Of a DNA stretch of 33,302 nt, positions 30,958 through 33,302 are shown one piece after another (the first letter of the stretch is position 1; each line of letters opens with the position of its first letter). Source of the DNA: Scenedesmus sp. ARA3 (lineage: Eukaryota; Chlorophyta; Chlorophyceae; Sphaeropleales; Scenedesmaceae); contig RWJK01000849.1 of the NCBI GenBank assembly GCA_004335835.1, forward strand, positions 6,560 to 39,861. Reading direction: 5' to 3'. The notes beneath the pieces are model-generated. The model worked only from the letters and a program-made list of their open reading frames with translations. It did no database searches and was not told the DNA's origin. The position numbers and the translations under genes are program-made.

Positions 30958-32950
30958 CTACCACAGCGGCAGCACAGCGCCAGTACAGCTGCAGCATGCT
31001 GCACAGCAGCCATGATGCTTGCACAATTGCGGGGGGATCATGCCGCTGGTGTGTCCCACCTCCTCCCGCCCCCAGCGCAGCGGCCGTCCCAAGCTGTCCC
31101 CTGCCAGCCAGTTCACAACCCTTTCAAGCAGCTGCCAATCATAAGAAGGCTGCTCCCTGCCCTCCTTGACAACATGATACAGGTAACCTGCCTCCAGAGC
31201 AGCCACCACCTCCTGCGGCCAGTTGTAGCTTGGCGTAGCTACAGCGGGGCTACTGTTGGGCAAGATGCACTGCTTTTTGCTTGGCGGCTGTGCCCCTGCC
31301 GCCGCCGCCGCCGCCGCCGCCGCTGCTGCTGCTGCTGCCTCTTCTCGTTCAAGGAACACGCGCTTGGCACGCTGGTGCTGCTGCTCCTGCTCATGCGTCC
31401 ATTGCAGGCCAGGCTGCTGCTGCTGCTGAATGCGGCGCAGCACTGCAAAGCAGTACTCATACAGCATCCAGACATGCTGCTTGGTGTCCATGCCCTTCAT
31501 TCTCAGCGTCTTCAGCTGCCGGGGGATGATGTGCCACGGCATGCGCCCTGCAGGCGGCAACGACAAATCACAAGATGCAGCAGCAGTGTCAACATCAGCA
31601 ATTGGGCTGTTCCTCCAGTTGATAGGTGCAAGAAGGCGCGCTAAAGAATTTGGCAGGGGGCAGCTGCAGGGGAGGGAACGGCCGACCACCCACCAACACA
31701 TACAGGCACACCCACAGAACAGGTACAACACACACAGGTACAACACACACTCCACGGGTGGTCAGCCAGCGGCTGCTGTGTCAGCGTCTCAGTCTGAAAA
31801 GAAATTAAAGGCAACATGTTTGCAGCAAGTCCTTGGAAGGCCAACAAGCACCCAAAAGTAGTAGTGCAACACCAAACCAGAAGCAGTTGCGTGACTCACG
31901 CCCGAATACTGTAGGCTCTATCAGCATCTCCAATGTGATGGCAGGGTCCTGCAGGAAGAACAGAACAGCTTCTGGGATGCCAAAGTGCACAGCGTGCTGG
32001 ATGGGTGTTGCATGGTTGGCATTGGGAACCTCCATGAACTCCTGCCAGCCTTCAATGCCCCGTGCTGCCAGCCCGATTGGCTTGTCGCCGCTGCTGAATG
32101 TGCTGATGCTGCCAGCACTGCTGCTACTGCCACTGCTGCCGCTGCTGCTGCCAGCAGCAGGCAGCCAGCCAAGAACTACCACCTTGCCAACCTCAGGCAG
32201 CAGCTGCTGCCGCTCAGCAGCGCGAAGGATGCCACAGACAAAGCCACCTGACTGCTGCACTGCATCTGATGCAGCCAGCTGCAGCTGCAGCTCCTCTGCT
32301 GCATCCACAGCAGCAGCTAACGCTTCCAGCACCTTCGCGTCAGCGCCAGCAGCAGCTGCTGCGTCGCGCGCTGCTGGGCCGCGCGCTGCTGCGTCGCGCA
32401 CTGCTGCGTCGCGCACTGCTGCGGCAGCTGCAGCAGCTGCTTCAACAGAATAGCACCCAGGCGCTGCAAATGCATCAGCCCTCGACTGCTGCTGCCCTGC
32501 CGACACCCACACCTCGGCTCCGAGCAAGTGCAGCAGCGTGCGGCACAGCGGGTACCGCGGCCCCTGCTCCGCCAGGTCCACCAAGCTCACCAGCAGCAGC
32601 TTCTGCTTGGCTGCTGACTTTGCTGCTAGGCCTGATGCCGCCACTGTTCCATTATGTGCCACAGCCACGTCAAGCAGTGCGTGCAACGTGCTGATGTTTG
32701 TGGCAGCGCCGTAGCAGCCAGCGCACAGTGAACGCAATGCCAGGCGCAGGTTTCCGGCTGCTGCTGCAAACTGGTGACGCAGCCAAGCGGCGTCCCTGGG
32801 TGACGGGGTGAGGGCCTTAAGTGGCGGCAGCGCTGCCAGCTCATTGCTGAATGCTGCTGCTGCTGGTACTGCTGCTGCTGCTGCGGCGGCGGCTGTTGCT
32901 GCTGCTGCTGCTGATACCACTGCGGCCTCTGCTGGGCTTGCTGCTGCTGG

Positions 32951-32999
<49 letters not shown>

Positions 33000-33243
33000 C
33001 CTGCTGCTGCCGCTGGATCTGTGGATGCTGCCAGAGGTGTGCAGTCACCAGGGATCAGAATGCCATCATCAGGCCAGCTATCATGCTCCTCACCAGCCTC
33101 AACAGCAGCATCAGCAGCAGCAACATCAGCTAGCCCAGGGAATAGCTCATCTACTAGAGCTAGTAGCTGCTGGCTGTTGATGGGTGATGCTGCTGCGGGT
33201 GTCTGATTGCAGGGTGCTGCGGCAGCTGCTCCTGTGGACACAC

Positions 33244-33302
<59 letters not shown>
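30958..33302 (-). CDS. Unrecognised Gln/Ala-rich protein, right paralogue (5' end beyond window)
   Basis: Paralogue of the gene at 25901-29939. Exons 33302(open)-31900 and 31547-30958 join in phase 1 (donor GTGAGT, acceptor CTGCAG), exactly as in the left copy. Matching blocks are LRLALRSLCAGCYGAATNIS, LLLVSLVDLAEQG, IGLAARGIEGWQEFMEVPNA, ANHATPIQHAVHFGIPEAVL and RMPWHIIPRQLKTLRMKGMD. The C-terminus matches through GREEVGHTSGMIPPQ, but the left copy's stop codon is replaced by CTG-containing sequence, adding a Cys-rich tail before the stop at 30958. The frame is open through a Gln run to the right edge (33245-33302), so no start can be assigned. No frame break was seen here, so this copy looks intact where visible. 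The function is unknown. Confidence 0.65.
33246..33302. repeat. (CTG)n/(CAG)n tract at the right edge
   Basis: Uninterrupted triplets to the end of the window, sense CAG, read as Gln in the right paralogue. The window probably ends here because the tract is long. Its true length is unknown. Confidence 0.9.

Noticed and set aside
27010..33302. SBP-box transcription factor identity for the paralogous pair
   Set aside because: The ankyrin-like HFGIPEAV segment suggested it, but no SBP Cys/His pattern is visible in either copy within the window.

Overview
The window reads as nuclear DNA of a green alga, most likely a chlorophycean of the Scenedesmus/Tetradesmus type (inference, no database used). 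The evidence is many small exons joined by GT-AG introns in matching phase, CAG/CTG triplet tracts in almost every gene, Gln/Ser/Ala homopolymers in the proteins, TGTAA-type poly(A) signals, and a LYR-family mitochondrial protein. There are no rRNA genes, tRNAs, CRISPR arrays or bacterial-style operons.

Layout, left to right. (1) 1-1720, minus: 5' part of a multi-pass membrane protein gene that runs off the left edge. (2) 3607-4358, minus: a two-exon LYRM2-like gene. (3) 4851-14436, minus: one 14-exon gene for about 1152 residues, with TPR motifs at the N-terminus, a long Gln/Ser/Ala-rich middle, and a NudC/p23-type CS domain plus helical tail at the C-terminus. All 13 introns join in phase. 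(4) 14826-15086, plus: a small membrane-anchored protein sharing a 389-bp divergent promoter with gene 3. (5) 15435-16738, plus: two weakly supported small genes. (6) 17671-19615, plus: a three-exon bZIP-like protein of 415 residues. (7) 19616-24836: 5.2 kb with no recognisable gene. (8) 25901-29939 and 30958-33302, minus: two tandem paralogues of an unrecognised family. The right-hand one runs off the window.

The most unusual property is how the introns are built. In at least 13 places a segment spanning an exon edge has been tandemly duplicated 1-6 times into the adjoining intron or 3' flank, with copies spaced about 90-250 bp (mostly 105-140). The segment is roughly the last or first 25-130 coding bases plus the splice site and adjacent intron, or, for a terminal exon, the stop region plus 3' flank. 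Many copies still carry usable GT or AG splice dinucleotides but decayed reading frames, so these genes are full of decoy half-exons. The clearest case is the CS exon, with six extra copies of its acceptor end (6800-7440).

A second pattern is triplet polarity. Repeats in exons are nearly always CAG on the sense strand, read as Gln, Ser or Ala. Repeats in introns are mostly CTG on the sense strand, and several sit directly against the 3' splice site where a polypyrimidine tract would be.
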